A stretch of DNA of 64,000 nt, taken from positions 62,001 through 126,000 of the forward strand of contig CALUPG010000005.1 of the NCBI GenBank assembly GCA_944322565.1, in the 5' to 3' direction. This stretch comes from an uncultured Bacteroidales bacterium. GTDB lineage: Bacteria; Bacteroidota; Bacteroidia; Bacteroidales; UBA932. Numbering within the stretch: the stretch's first letter is position 1; every line of letters begins with the position of its first letter. The notes below the pieces were generated by a model. The model was given only the letters and a program-made list of their open reading frames with translations, made no database searches and was not told the DNA's origin. Shown here one piece after another: positions 45,245 through 53,662 of the stretch. The translations under genes were made by a program, and so were the position numbers.

Positions 45245-45275
45245 CAAAGGTAATTAATTAAAACAATATTCCAAA
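45245..45275 (-). promoter_or_regulatory. Promoter of the candidate small RNA
   Basis: TTTG (45272-45275, minus strand), exactly 19 bases, then TACCTTTG (45245-45252): a full match to the Bacteroidota consensus with no annotated gene downstream on that strand for more than 300 bases (the next minus-strand start is 44920). Confidence 0.8.
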
Positions 45276-45416
45276 TTTTTTATATAAGATTTTTATACTT
45301 TTGGCAAATTTCATTACTGATTCGTTTCAAATCAACCTGAATGCCAAAAAGATTGTATCAGGTCCGGGACAAGGGAAAGAAATGGACACAGACGGAGGGA
45401 AATCTTAATCTTTTAG

Positions 45417-45447
45417 TTAGGAAATCTGAATTTTTTAGCTACATTTG
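45417..45447 (+). promoter_or_regulatory. Promoter of superoxide dismutase gene
   Basis: TTAG (45417-45420), 19 bases, TACATTTG (45440-45447). The -7 is a full match, the -33 differs by one base. It lies 57 bases before the start codon. Confidence 0.6.
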
Positions 45448-45503
45448 AAGAGGCATTTATGCCCCCGTTCAAATATTTTCACAACCATTTCAAACCAACA
45501 GCC

Positions 45504-46082
45504 ATGAAACACACAATGCCGGAGCTTCCGTACGCGTTTGACGCCCTTGAGCCGAGGATGAGCAGAGAGACGCTTGAATTCCATTACGGCAAACATCTTC
45601 AGACATATGTAGACAATCTCAACAAGCTCATTGCCGGAACGCAATATGAGAATATGCCTCTGAAGGAGATTATCCTCAAATCGGATGGAGGCATATTCAA
45701 CAATGCTGCACAGACCTGGAACCACACTTTCTTCTTCCAGACACTTTCGCCCGCACCGGCCGCCATGTCAGGGCGCCTTGCAGACAGGATTGCCAGAGAC
45801 TTCGGTTCGGAAACGGCTTTCAGGGAGGCCTTGTCCAAGGCTGCGGCAGGACTGTTCGGTTCCGGATGGGCCTGGCTCGCCGAAGACAATGACGGCAGAC
45901 TCTCAATAATACAGAAGCAGAATGCAGGCAACCCAATGGCAGACGGCCTCAACCCGCTGATGACGGTGGATGTGTGGGAGCACGCCTATTATATTGACTA
46001 CCGCAACAGGCGCGCCGACTACATCGGCGCATGCCTTGAAGTCATTGACTGGGGGAAAGTGGAAGAGAGGCTGATGCACTGA
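45504..46082 (+). CDS. sodB: Iron/manganese superoxide dismutase
   Basis: 192 residues from the ATG at 45504. It converts superoxide to oxygen and hydrogen peroxide. Metal ligands are in FHYGKHLQTY (His), NHTFFFQTL (His) and DVWEHAYYIDYRN (Asp and His); the length and FGSGWAWL fit the Fe/cambialistic group found in gut Bacteroidales. It starts with TMPELPYAFDALEPRMS. The rubredoxin gene lies 158 bases downstream on the same strand. Confidence 0.96.
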   Translation: MKHTMPELPYAFDALEPRMSRETLEFHYGKHLQTYVDNLNKLIAGTQYENMPLKEIILKSDGGIFNNAAQTWNHTFFFQTLSPAPAAMSGRLADRIARDFGSETAFREALSKAAAGLFGSGWAWLAEDNDGRLSIIQKQNAGNPMADGLNPLMTVDVWEHAYYIDYRNRRADYIGACLEVIDWGKVEERLMH

Positions 46083-46106
46083 CCGACCAGAATCAGAGCG
46101 GCCGGA

Positions 46107-46237
46107 CATCAGGACAACTGAATATCAGGACAACCGAATATCAGGCAGCCTATTCCGAACATCAATGCAATTGAATACAGAACCTGTTACAATACAGAAC
46201 CTGTTATATATAAATACAGAACAATTAAATACAGAAC
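46107..46237. repeat. Two short tandem-repeat arrays between sodB and rubredoxin
   Basis: The first array (about 46107-46150) has units of 16 bases (AATATCAGGACAACCG and near copies), 2.7 copies. The second has four exact copies of AATACAGAAC at 46174, 46191, 46213 and 46228; the first two lie in a 16-base direct repeat (AATACAGAACCTGTTA) with internal dyad ACAG-AAC-CTGT. The last copy ends three bases before the rubredoxin start codon, so the array occupies its whole leader. Confidence 0.8.
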
Positions 46238-46240
46238 AAG

Positions 46241-46405
46241 ATGAAAAAGTATGTATGCGTAATCTGCGGATATGTCTATGACCCCGCAGTCGGAGATCCG
46301 GACAACGGAATTGAAGCAGGAACAGCATTCGAAGACCTTCCTGAGGATTGGGTATGCCCGCTCTGCGGCGTCGGCAAGGAAGATTTCAAGCCGGAGGAAG
46401 AATAA
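46241..46405 (+). CDS. Rubredoxin
   Basis: 54 residues, standard rubredoxin length. Two CxxCG motifs ([12 protein letters not shown] and [10 protein letters not shown]) bind one iron; [24 protein letters not shown] is the usual acidic middle. A small electron carrier, in anaerobes often feeding superoxide reductase or rubrerythrin; its place after superoxide dismutase suggests a role in oxygen defence. Preceded by the tandem repeats; the sulfatase starts 44 bases downstream. Confidence 0.95.
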   Translation: MKKYVCVICGYVYDPAVGDPDNGIEAGTAFEDLPEDWVCPLCGVGKEDFKPEEE

Positions 46406-46449
46406 GGTCTGCCGGGAAAGGACGGAAACCCGAACAGGACAGGAAGCAG

Positions 46450-47946
46450 ATGAACAGATTTCTTGCCTTAGGGATGGCGGCACTGCCTATGCTTTCTTGC
46501 TCAAAGGCTCAGGACGCCACCCCTAATATTATTTTTATACTTGCCGACGACCTCGGATACGGGGATCTCGGATGCTATGGACAGGAAAGGTTCTGTACGC
46601 CGGAGATTGACAGCCTGGCGGCGCAAGGCATGATGTTCACAAGGCATTATGCCGGGGCTCCGGTGAGCGCACCCTCGCGCTCCAGCCTGATTACGGGGCT
46701 GCATACGGGACACACACCGATCAGGGGCAACAAAGAATGTCCAGTCGAAGGACAGCACCCTATTCCTGGAGACACATGGAATGTATTCCGTATGGCAAAA
46801 GGATACGGATATGTGACCGGTGTCTTCGGAAAATGGGGGCTCGGTGCTCCGGGGACGGAAGGTGCACCCGAAAATCAGGGCGTCGATGAATTCTACGGCT
46901 ACAATTGCCAGAGGCTGGCGCACTGCTACTACCCTGACCATCTGTGGCACAACGGGGAGAAAGTCATGCTGGACCAGGGGTCGGTGCCAGACCAGGCAAA
47001 TGCCACTGGGTCCGGAACGGCATCCTCTGATGAAGGAAGGCAGTACGCTCCGTACCTGATTCATGAGCAGGCGCTGGAATTCATCCGGGAGAACAGCGGA
47101 AATCCTTTCCTCATGATGTATACGACAACCATCCCGCACGCAGAACTCAGGCTGCCGGAGGAAGAGCTGGAACCGTTCAAGAAAAAGCTCGGGCCCGACC
47201 CGGAGTACCGGGGATGCAACGACCTGCAGGAACGCAGGCTCGGCAACTACGGCTCCCAGGAATATCCGCATGCGGCATTCGCAGCGATGGTGAGTCTCCT
47301 TGACAGACAGGTCGGAGAAATCGCCGATGCCGTGGAAAAGGCAGGAATCGCCGGGAACACCATAATAATATTCACGTCCGACAACGGCCCGCATATCGAA
47401 GGCGGAGCCGATCCGGACTTCTTCAACAGCAGCGGAGGCCTGCGCGGCATCAAACGGGACCTCTACGAGGGCGGCATCAGAGTCCCGATGATTGTCCGGT
47501 GGCCGGGCAAAGTCGAGCCGGGCAGCAAGACAGATCATGTCTCCGCATTCTGGGACTTCATGCCTACGGTCGCCGACATTCTGAAAAAATACGGGACTCC
47601 AGCCCCGGAAATGACAGGTGCTGCAAGCGGGACAGGCTCAGACTGTGCGGCTGCAGCGACGGACGGCATCTCATATCTCCCGACTCTGACGGGGACAGGC
47701 GAGCAGCAGAAGCATGAATGGCTCTACTGGGAATTTCATGAGGAAAACGGACGGCAGGCTATCCTCAAAGAGGATTGGAAAGGCATTGTATATGACCGCT
47801 CGGCCGGAGGAAAAATCCAGCTCTACAATCTACGGGAAGACCCCCGGGAGAAAAATGACGTCGCTGCGGAGCATCCTGACATTGCAGAAGAAATGCTCAG
47901 GCTGATGGAAGAATCCCGGACGCCTTCTGAAATATTCAGCTTCTGA
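46450..47946 (+). CDS. Serine-type sulfatase lipoprotein
   Basis: 498 residues from the ATG at 46450, which gives a lipoprotein signal (lipid Cys17, LPMLSC). Sulfatase family: metal-binding Asp33-Asp34 (ILADDLGYGD), the maturation motif Ser73-Ala-Pro-Ser-Arg77 (followed by SSLITGLHTGHTP) and FTSDNGPH (Asp/Asn of the metal site). The modified residue is Ser, so formylglycine would need an anaerobic radical-SAM maturase, which is not in the window. It removes sulfate from glycans or small esters; substrate unknown. Its end overlaps convergent recO by 11 bases. Confidence 0.93.
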   Translation: MNRFLALGMAALPMLSCSKAQDATPNIIFILADDLGYGDLGCYGQERFCTPEIDSLAAQGMMFTRHYAGAPVSAPSRSSLITGLHTGHTPIRGNKECPVEGQHPIPGDTWNVFRMAKGYGYVTGVFGKWGLGAPGTEGAPENQGVDEFYGYNCQRLAHCYYPDHLWHNGEKVMLDQGSVPDQANATGSGTASSDEGRQYAPYLIHEQALEFIRENSGNPFLMMYTTTIPHAELRLPEEELEPFKKKLGPDPEYRGCNDLQERRLGNYGSQEYPHAAFAAMVSLLDRQVGEIADAVEKAGIAGNTIIIFTSDNGPHIEGGADPDFFNSSGGLRGIKRDLYEGGIRVPMIVRWPGKVEPGSKTDHVSAFWDFMPTVADILKKYGTPAPEMTGAASGTGSDCAAAATDGISYLPTLTGTGEQQKHEWLYWEFHEENGRQAILKEDWKGIVYDRSAGGKIQLYNLREDPREKNDVAAEHPDIAEEMLRLMEESRTPSEIFSF

Positions 47947-48592
47947 ACAATTCGCGCAGCACTTTCAGTGAATTTACATTCACAGAAGACTCTATGTGAT
48001 ATTCTATGTACCGGAGAATTTCCTCTGCAAGGGCATTGCGGAGCTCTCCGGACATGGGTATCAGCATGGACTCGCCGAACGATGAGCGGAGAAGCTTCTC
48101 CATGAGTTCCTGATGTGCGCCGGAGAACGGAAGAAAGTCTTCCGAAGAGGGGCTGAAGCCCAGCACCACTGTAAGTTCCAGCAGAAATCTTATATGAAAA
48201 TTGCTGAAGTCCGACTCCAAGGCATCCAGAAGCAGGATATTCTTCTCACACCATCCGAAAAGCCCCTGCTCCATGGTCCCGTCCTTGACGACACGATACA
48301 GGACCTCGCTCAGGAAGAGAGTGATGGAGTTCTTGTAAACGCTGTTCCGGATGCCCGAAAGCGGGTATCTTGCAGACAGGTTTCTCGCAGTGTATAGCTT
48401 TGACTTCGGAGACTCGATGATATCCGCCTCGATGATATTCATCGGCAGGAACAGAGACATCATGGACTTCTTCCCCGCCCCTTTGACAAGAAAACTGCGC
48501 CGTCCGTATCTGTCCCCGATAGTATGCACGACCACGGAATTCTCACCGAACTTTGTCGTGTGCAGCACTATGAGTTCTGAAGAGACTTCCAT
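47936..48592 (-). CDS. recO: DNA repair protein RecO
   Basis: 218 residues from the ATG at 48592. The N-terminal OB fold (about 1-80; LIVLHTTKFGENSVVVHTIGDRYGRRSFLVKG) and the alpha-helical C-terminal half (FLLELTVVLGFSP, LHREL-like LKVLRELF) match Bacteroidota RecO. RecO loads RecA with RecR at gaps. No zinc-finger cysteines are present in the C-terminal half, common in this phylum. Confidence 0.88.
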   Translation of the reverse strand: MEVSSELIVLHTTKFGENSVVVHTIGDRYGRRSFLVKGAGKKSMMSLFLPMNIIEADIIESPKSKLYTARNLSARYPLSGIRNSVYKNSITLFLSEVLYRVVKDGTMEQGLFGWCEKNILLLDALESDFSNFHIRFLLELTVVLGFSPSSEDFLPFSGAHQELMEKLLRSSFGESMLIPMSGELRNALAEEILRYIEYHIESSVNVNSLKVLRELFRS

Positions 48593-48633
48593 AATCAAAA
48601 AGAGTTCCCTGTTTCAGGGATTTCAGATTTCAT

Positions 48634-49266
48634 TCAGCCCTTGAGGCCTTTCAGATATTCAGCCATGGCCCGGAGAGCCTTTCCCCTGTGGGAGATTGAG
48701 TTTTTCTGTTCTTCCGTGATGTCAGCAAGTGTCTGTCCGGGAAATTCATCCGGAATGAAAATCGGATCATAGCCGAAACCTCCGTTGCCGGACTTGGTCC
48801 TTGCAATCGTGCCTTCAAGCACACCTTCAAAAATATGCCTTTCCCCGCCTATAATCAGGGTGACCACAGTTTTGAACCTGGCCCTGCGGGATATTTTCTT
48901 CACCTTCAGTCCGGCTGCCGCCGCCATCGATGCCTCCGTCTCAAGCACTGCAAGCTCGTAAAGGAGCTTGTCCATGTTCCTGGCAAAGTCCTTGTCTTCT
49001 CCGGCATATCTGGCCGTATGGACCCCGGGAGCGCCGCCAAGCGCGTCGACTTCAAGCCCCGTATCATCGGCGAAACATGTTTCGCCACATTTGTTCCAGA
49101 CATGGTCAGCCTTCAATATTGAATTGGCTCTCAATGTCTTGCCTGTCTCCGGTATTTCTTCTTTGATACCGGCTTCGGCCAAGGTAACGAGCTCAAACCC
49201 TTTGCCGAGAATCTCTGATGCCTCACGCAGTTTTCCGCCATTGCCCGTTGCAAAAACAATCTTCAT
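48634..49266 (-). CDS. rdgB: XTP/dITP diphosphatase
   Basis: 210 residues from the ATG at 49266; an upstream in-frame ATG would include the promoter. Ham1/RdgB family: FATGNGGKLREASEIL, FADDTGLEVDALGGAPGVHTARYAG, GFGYDPIFIPDE and SHRGKAL are all present. It removes non-canonical purine nucleotides. An insertion near 110-130 (ETEASMAAAAGLKVKKIS) is slightly longer than usual. recO follows 41 bases downstream. Confidence 0.95.
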   Translation of the reverse strand: MKIVFATGNGGKLREASEILGKGFELVTLAEAGIKEEIPETGKTLRANSILKADHVWNKCGETCFADDTGLEVDALGGAPGVHTARYAGEDKDFARNMDKLLYELAVLETEASMAAAAGLKVKKISRRARFKTVVTLIIGGERHIFEGVLEGTIARTKSGNGGFGYDPIFIPDEFPGQTLADITEEQKNSISHRGKALRAMAEYLKGLKG

Positions 49267-49304
49267 AAAATACTGCCTATTTAACCACTTTAATAAAATC
49301 GGTG

Positions 49305-49312
49305 CAAAGGTA
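49305..49312 (-). promoter_or_regulatory. -7 element for rdgB
   Basis: TACCTTTG on the minus strand fits TAnnTTTG; a TTTG lies 23 bases upstream, longer than the usual spacer. Confidence 0.5.
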
Positions 49313-49346
49313 TTAAATCCATTCTGAATTGTATGCAAATTTTTTA

Positions 49347-49354
49347 TAATTTTG
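49347..49354 (+). promoter_or_regulatory. -7 element for the C-terminal processing protease gene
   Basis: TAATTTTG fits TAnnTTTG; no TTTG at the right distance. It lies 80 bases before the start codon. Confidence 0.45.
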
Positions 49355-49434
49355 CTGTCTGATTTTCGGAGAACCCGGCACCGCCGGAAAGGACAGATTT
49401 ATTTTAATTATCCGGAAAGATTTATTTATTACTG

Positions 49435-51066
49435 ATGATGAAAAAGACAATATATATACTTGCAGCAGGACTTCTCGCCGCTGCCGCATCCTGGATGGCA
49501 TCAGCACCGGCAGATGCACAGTCAAAAAGTTTCAGACTCGGCCAATGGGTGGAGATAGAGAACTCCATCCTCAAGGAACTGAACCGCTCATATGTCGATT
49601 CCCTTCCCCTGGACAGGATAATGAAGGCCGGCATAGATGAGATGCTCGAAAGTCTTGACCCATACACAATCTATATTCCCGAAGAAGAGAATGACGATCT
49701 TGAGATGATGCTCTCAAAGACATACGGAGGTATCGGGGCCATCATCTACAAGCAGGTCGACAGCAATGTCGTCATCAACGAGCCGTACTATGGCTCACCG
49801 GCATACAGGAACGGTCTTGTCTGCGGAGATGAAATCATTGCCATAGACGGCCAGCCCACGAAAGGGCTTCTTGCCGCTGAAAGCAGCGACAAGATGAAAG
49901 GGAAGCCGGGCACTACGGTGCATTTCAAGGTAAAGAAAGTGCGCGGAGGGGACACGGTCGACGTATCCATTGTAAGGGAACGGATTCACATACCCGACAT
50001 TGAATATGCCGGGATGCTGGACGACACCACTGGATACATAAAGCAGACAGGGTTCACAGAAAAGGTCTCAAACGAAATCCGCAGCCGTCTGACAGAACTC
50101 AAGTCCATGGGAATGAAAAGACTTGTCCTTGACCTAAGGGGCAACGGCGGAGGCCTCATGGGCGAAGCCATAAACATAGTATCCCTTTTCGTTCCCAAAG
50201 GCTCGCTGGTTGTTACGGCCAAAGGCAGCACCCCGGAATCTGTCAGGGAGTACAGGACCGAGACAGAACCGGCAGACACAATGATTCCGCTTATTGTCAT
50301 GGTTGACTCCGGTTCGGCTTCATCATCCGAAATCGTGTCCGGAGCCATTCAGGACCTTGACAGGGGCACAATCATGGGAGAAAGGACATACGGGAAGGGA
50401 CTTGTACAGTCCATTCGCCCTATTGTATACAACGGACAGCTCAAAGTCACCACCGCAAAATACTACACCCCGAGCGGGAGATGCGTACAGGCCATTGACT
50501 ACAGCCACCGGAATGAAGACGGAAGCGTAGGGCATATCCCCGATTCCCTCACCAACGAATTCAAGACTGCGGGAGGCAGGACAGTACGTGACGGAGGAGG
50601 CATTACCCCTGATGTCATCATAGAGTCTCCGGAATACAGCAGGCTCGTATACTCTCTCGTTCTTTCAGGCGTCATCGACAATTATGTGCTCAAGTTTGTC
50701 AGAGAACACGACAGCATACCTGCCGCAGACGACTTCCATTTCTCGGACGCCGACTTCGAGGACTTTGTAAGATTTGCCAAGACGCAGGAATTTGACTACA
50801 GGAGCAGAGCCAAGGCCCTGTTTGACCAGATGAAGTCCGAGCTTGGGAAAGACGGGCTCACAGATGCAATGAAAACTGAACTTGACGCCCTTGAGAAGGC
50901 CATAGACATTGACAAGGAAAGATTCATCAGACTGAAAAAAGACGAAATACTCCCGTTCATAGAGGAAGAGATTGTCGTGAGGTACTGGTATCAGGAAGCC
51001 GGAGTAAAGATTGCACTCAGATATGACGAGCAGCTGAAGAAAGCCCTCGTGTCGCCGACCATCTGA
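49435..51066 (+). CDS. S41-family C-terminal processing protease
   Basis: 543 residues (a second ATG follows directly). Signal peptide about 1-28 (ending ADAQ), a PDZ domain (about 85-170; YGGIGAIIYK, GLVCGDEIIAIDG), then the S41 catalytic core with Ser296 in GSASSSE and Lys321 in TYGKGLVQS. Acts in the periplasm on C-termini of exported proteins. The C-terminal 170 residues are a helical region usual in Bacteroidota CtpA. The MATE gene starts on the last base of its stop codon. Confidence 0.95.
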   Translation: MMKKTIYILAAGLLAAAASWMASAPADAQSKSFRLGQWVEIENSILKELNRSYVDSLPLDRIMKAGIDEMLESLDPYTIYIPEEENDDLEMMLSKTYGGIGAIIYKQVDSNVVINEPYYGSPAYRNGLVCGDEIIAIDGQPTKGLLAAESSDKMKGKPGTTVHFKVKKVRGGDTVDVSIVRERIHIPDIEYAGMLDDTTGYIKQTGFTEKVSNEIRSRLTELKSMGMKRLVLDLRGNGGGLMGEAINIVSLFVPKGSLVVTAKGSTPESVREYRTETEPADTMIPLIVMVDSGSASSSEIVSGAIQDLDRGTIMGERTYGKGLVQSIRPIVYNGQLKVTTAKYYTPSGRCVQAIDYSHRNEDGSVGHIPDSLTNEFKTAGGRTVRDGGGITPDVIIESPEYSRLVYSLVLSGVIDNYVLKFVREHDSIPAADDFHFSDADFEDFVRFAKTQEFDYRSRAKALFDQMKSELGKDGLTDAMKTELDALEKAIDIDKERFIRLKKDEILPFIEEEIVVRYWYQEAGVKIALRYDEQLKKALVSPTI

Positions 51067-52385
51067 TGCAGAAAATCAAGGAAATACTTAAGATTGGCAT
51101 TCCCATAATGCTGGGACAGGCCTGCGTCATCATTCTGAGTTTTGCCGACAACATCATGATCGGATGGTACGGGGTTGATGACCTTGCCGCATCCTCGTTT
51201 GTCAACGGCATCATCAATCTGTTCATATTCACGGAACTGGGATTTGCCTGCGGACTCACTCCCGTTGTGGGCTCACTGTTCGGGAAAAATGACAGCCGCG
51301 GCATCGGGGCCGCAGTGAAGAACGGCCTTGCGGTAAATGGAGCTGTCGGCATCATCGGACTTGTAATCCTCGCCATAATTTATGCCTTCCTTGACCGGTT
51401 CGGGCAGGAACCGGACCTTCTGCCCATTATCAGACCGTATTTCATCGTGGTCGGCATATCTACTGTCTTCGCCCTGGGCTTCAACACACTGAAACAGTTC
51501 AGCGACGGCATCTGCCGCCCGGTAGTGGCAATGTGCCTGCTGATGGGAGGCAACCTGCTGAACATTTTCGGCAACTGGGTACTCATCTACGGGAAATTGG
51601 GATTCCCGGAACTCGGGCTGCTTGGCGCCGGTCTCAGCACACTCTTCTCGCGCATTGCAATGCTGGTCGTCTTTGCCGCATGGCTCATGAACTCAAAGTC
51701 GCTGAAAGGATATTATCAGGCGTTCAGGCAGGCCAGAATCTCAAGGAAAGGCATCAGAAGGCTGTTCAGCCTGGGATACCCTCTTGCCCTGCAGACAGGC
51801 ATGGAGACCTCCACCTTTACAATGAGCGCGATAATGGCAGGCTGGCTCGGCGCGACTACGCTGGCTGCACACCAGGTGACTCTCACAATATCCCAGATAT
51901 GCTTCATGCTGATGACCGGACTTGCCACAGCCGTTTCCGTGCTTGTCAGCAATGCGTACGGACAGAATGACCTGAAATCCGTCCGCGGATATGCCTCCAG
52001 CGGATATTTCATGATACTTGCGGTGTCCGGCTTCTTCTGTGCAGCAATCTGGTTCCTCCGGGACCCGATTGTCGGGTTGTTCACAGATTCCGCTGAAGTG
52101 TCTGCCATAGCCCTGTCCCTTCTCATCGTACTGTTCACTTACCAGTTCGGAGACGGACTGCAGCTGTGCTTCTGCAATGCACTCAGGGGCATACAGGACG
52201 TGAAGCCCATAATGCTGATGGCTTTTGTCAGCTACTACCTGATAGCCATACCTTCCGCATATCTGCTCGGATTCAAGGCCGGGCTCGGCATCACCGGCAT
52301 CTGGACGGGCTTCCCGATTGGCCTTACCGCAGCAGGGATATTCTATTACATCCGGTTCCGCAGACGGACAGCTGAGCTGCACTGA
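51066..52385 (+). CDS. MATE-family efflux transporter
   Basis: 439 residues with twelve membrane helices. N-terminus ILKIGIPIMLGQACVIILSFADNIMIGWYG and mid-protein repeat LFSLGYPLALQTGMETSTF follow the MATE two-half pattern. Its ATG overlaps the protease stop by one base (TGATG), implying translational coupling. Not closely similar to the MATE at 39748-41085. Substrate unknown. Confidence 0.92.
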   Translation: MQKIKEILKIGIPIMLGQACVIILSFADNIMIGWYGVDDLAASSFVNGIINLFIFTELGFACGLTPVVGSLFGKNDSRGIGAAVKNGLAVNGAVGIIGLVILAIIYAFLDRFGQEPDLLPIIRPYFIVVGISTVFALGFNTLKQFSDGICRPVVAMCLLMGGNLLNIFGNWVLIYGKLGFPELGLLGAGLSTLFSRIAMLVVFAAWLMNSKSLKGYYQAFRQARISRKGIRRLFSLGYPLALQTGMETSTFTMSAIMAGWLGATTLAAHQVTLTISQICFMLMTGLATAVSVLVSNAYGQNDLKSVRGYASSGYFMILAVSGFFCAAIWFLRDPIVGLFTDSAEVSAIALSLLIVLFTYQFGDGLQLCFCNALRGIQDVKPIMLMAFVSYYLIAIPSAYLLGFKAGLGITGIWTGFPIGLTAAGIFYYIRFRRRTAELH

Positions 52386-52409
52386 CGCCCTATGGAACGC
52401 AAGACAAAA

Positions 52410-53225
52410 CTATCTTTCCCGCACGACCTTCATATTGAAGATGCACCTGTCATTTTCCGTCCCGGGATCATCATAGACAGCCATAATCTTTACTGCCGCA
52501 AGAGGTTCCGAAGCCGTACCTATCAACACCACATCATCCGGAGCCAGTCCTGTCACGCTGAGGTCTTTTCTTGCACTCGAATATACAGACCTGAGCTGAC
52601 GATACTTCAGCTGCGGATAATCAACTCCTGTCACCTTTGAGAAAAAGAGTCCTGTCTGGGAGCGCCACTCAATGTGAAATTCATCATCCGGCGCAGCTTC
52701 CGGCTGATACATATAAATATCTACCGTACCTTCCGGAGACGCAGCAACCGATACGGTGGAGCCAGTTGAGAACATGAAGCCGTCAGGCTTTCCTGACAGA
52801 GCAGAGTATATTGATACAGCTGTCAGTTCATCAAGAGAATATTCCTCTGAATATACCTTCAGAGAACGGGAGACGGACTGAATATTCCCCAGATTATCCT
52901 CCGATTTGAACCTCATTTCAAAGACAAGGCTGTCAGCATCTATGGACGGTACTTCATACGTGAAAGAACCGGAGTAGCGCTTCGTCCCGACCTGTTCCGT
53001 ATGCACGGGCTGTTCTCCCCGACTGGAGTCAAATGTAGTAAATGTTATCTCAACCAACGATTCATGAATAGTCCATGAAGTGATATCATAATAGATTGCG
53101 TCTCCGCTGACTGCGGTATAAGCCGAAGGCTCGACAAACAAAATGACATCGGATGCGTCTTTTTCTGAGACGCATCCGGCTGTCATCATTACAATAGCTG
53201 CAATAATCGGTAATCTTATTCTCAT
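52410..53225 (-). CDS. Envelope lipoprotein of unknown function, third gene of three-gene operon
   Basis: 271 residues from the ATG at 53225, which overlaps the upstream stop (ATGA) and gives a lipoprotein signal (lipid Cys18, MMTAGC). The remainder is beta-rich and without Cys until the C-terminus: an Ig-like first part (VEITFTTFDSSRG, GSFTYEVPSIDADSLVFEMRF) and a second beta domain (FMFSTGSTVSVAASPEGTVDIYMYQ). No known family is recognised. Confidence 0.7.
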   Translation of the reverse strand: MRIRLPIIAAIVMMTAGCVSEKDASDVILFVEPSAYTAVSGDAIYYDITSWTIHESLVEITFTTFDSSRGEQPVHTEQVGTKRYSGSFTYEVPSIDADSLVFEMRFKSEDNLGNIQSVSRSLKVYSEEYSLDELTAVSIYSALSGKPDGFMFSTGSTVSVAASPEGTVDIYMYQPEAAPDDEFHIEWRSQTGLFFSKVTGVDYPQLKYRQLRSVYSSARKDLSVTGLAPDDVVLIGTASEPLAAVKIMAVYDDPGTENDRCIFNMKVVRER

Positions 53226-53650
53226 TTCAAAGAATATGCTTTTACCTTCGCCCTGACAGTAACTGCACTCCCGAGGAACCACCTTGTCACCGACTTGGTC
53301 TGATTGACGACAACAAAATATTCTCCGTCAGGAAACTCTTCAAGAAGTTTGAAGTTGGCTCTGCGCAGTTTGCCATATAAACGAAGTGAAACATCCTGCT
53401 TGTCGCCGATTTTCACAGTCTTTATTTCCTCACGGTCGTATGGCACGCCGTTAATCTGGTCAATCACGGAAATAAAACCGATGTATGTTCTGTAATCCAC
53501 GCTGATCTCCGTCTCGCCAAGATACTCAAGGTCATCCATCGTAAGATTCAGCCGAGTGGCATCCGGCCCATACATCCTGTTTCTGGTCACGCTGCACGAG
53601 GTCAGGGACACCAGAAAGAATGCAATCAGAATATATCTGTATATTTTCAT
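53222..53650 (-). CDS. Small envelope lipoprotein of unknown function
   Basis: 142 residues. Lipoprotein signal (lipid Cys19, SLTSC). A central block reads LNLTMDDLEYLGETEISVDYRTYIGFI and the C-terminus is basic (VTVRAKVKAYSLK). I do not recognise the family. Second gene of the operon, 12 bases after the porin-like gene. Confidence 0.75.
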   Translation of the reverse strand: MKIYRYILIAFFLVSLTSCSVTRNRMYGPDATRLNLTMDDLEYLGETEISVDYRTYIGFISVIDQINGVPYDREEIKTVKIGDKQDVSLRLYGKLRRANFKLLEEFPDGEYFVVVNQTKSVTRWFLGSAVTVRAKVKAYSLK

Positions 53651-53662
53651 ATCAGTACGATG

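Noticed and set aside
46107..46237. Possible CRISPR array
   Set aside because: Repeats are 10-16 bases with 5-12-base gaps, far too short for repeats and spacers, and no cas gene is near.
46501..47538. A 345-codon open frame on the minus strand
   Set aside because: Antisense to the sulfatase gene, which has its full active site; no signal or domain in the antisense product.
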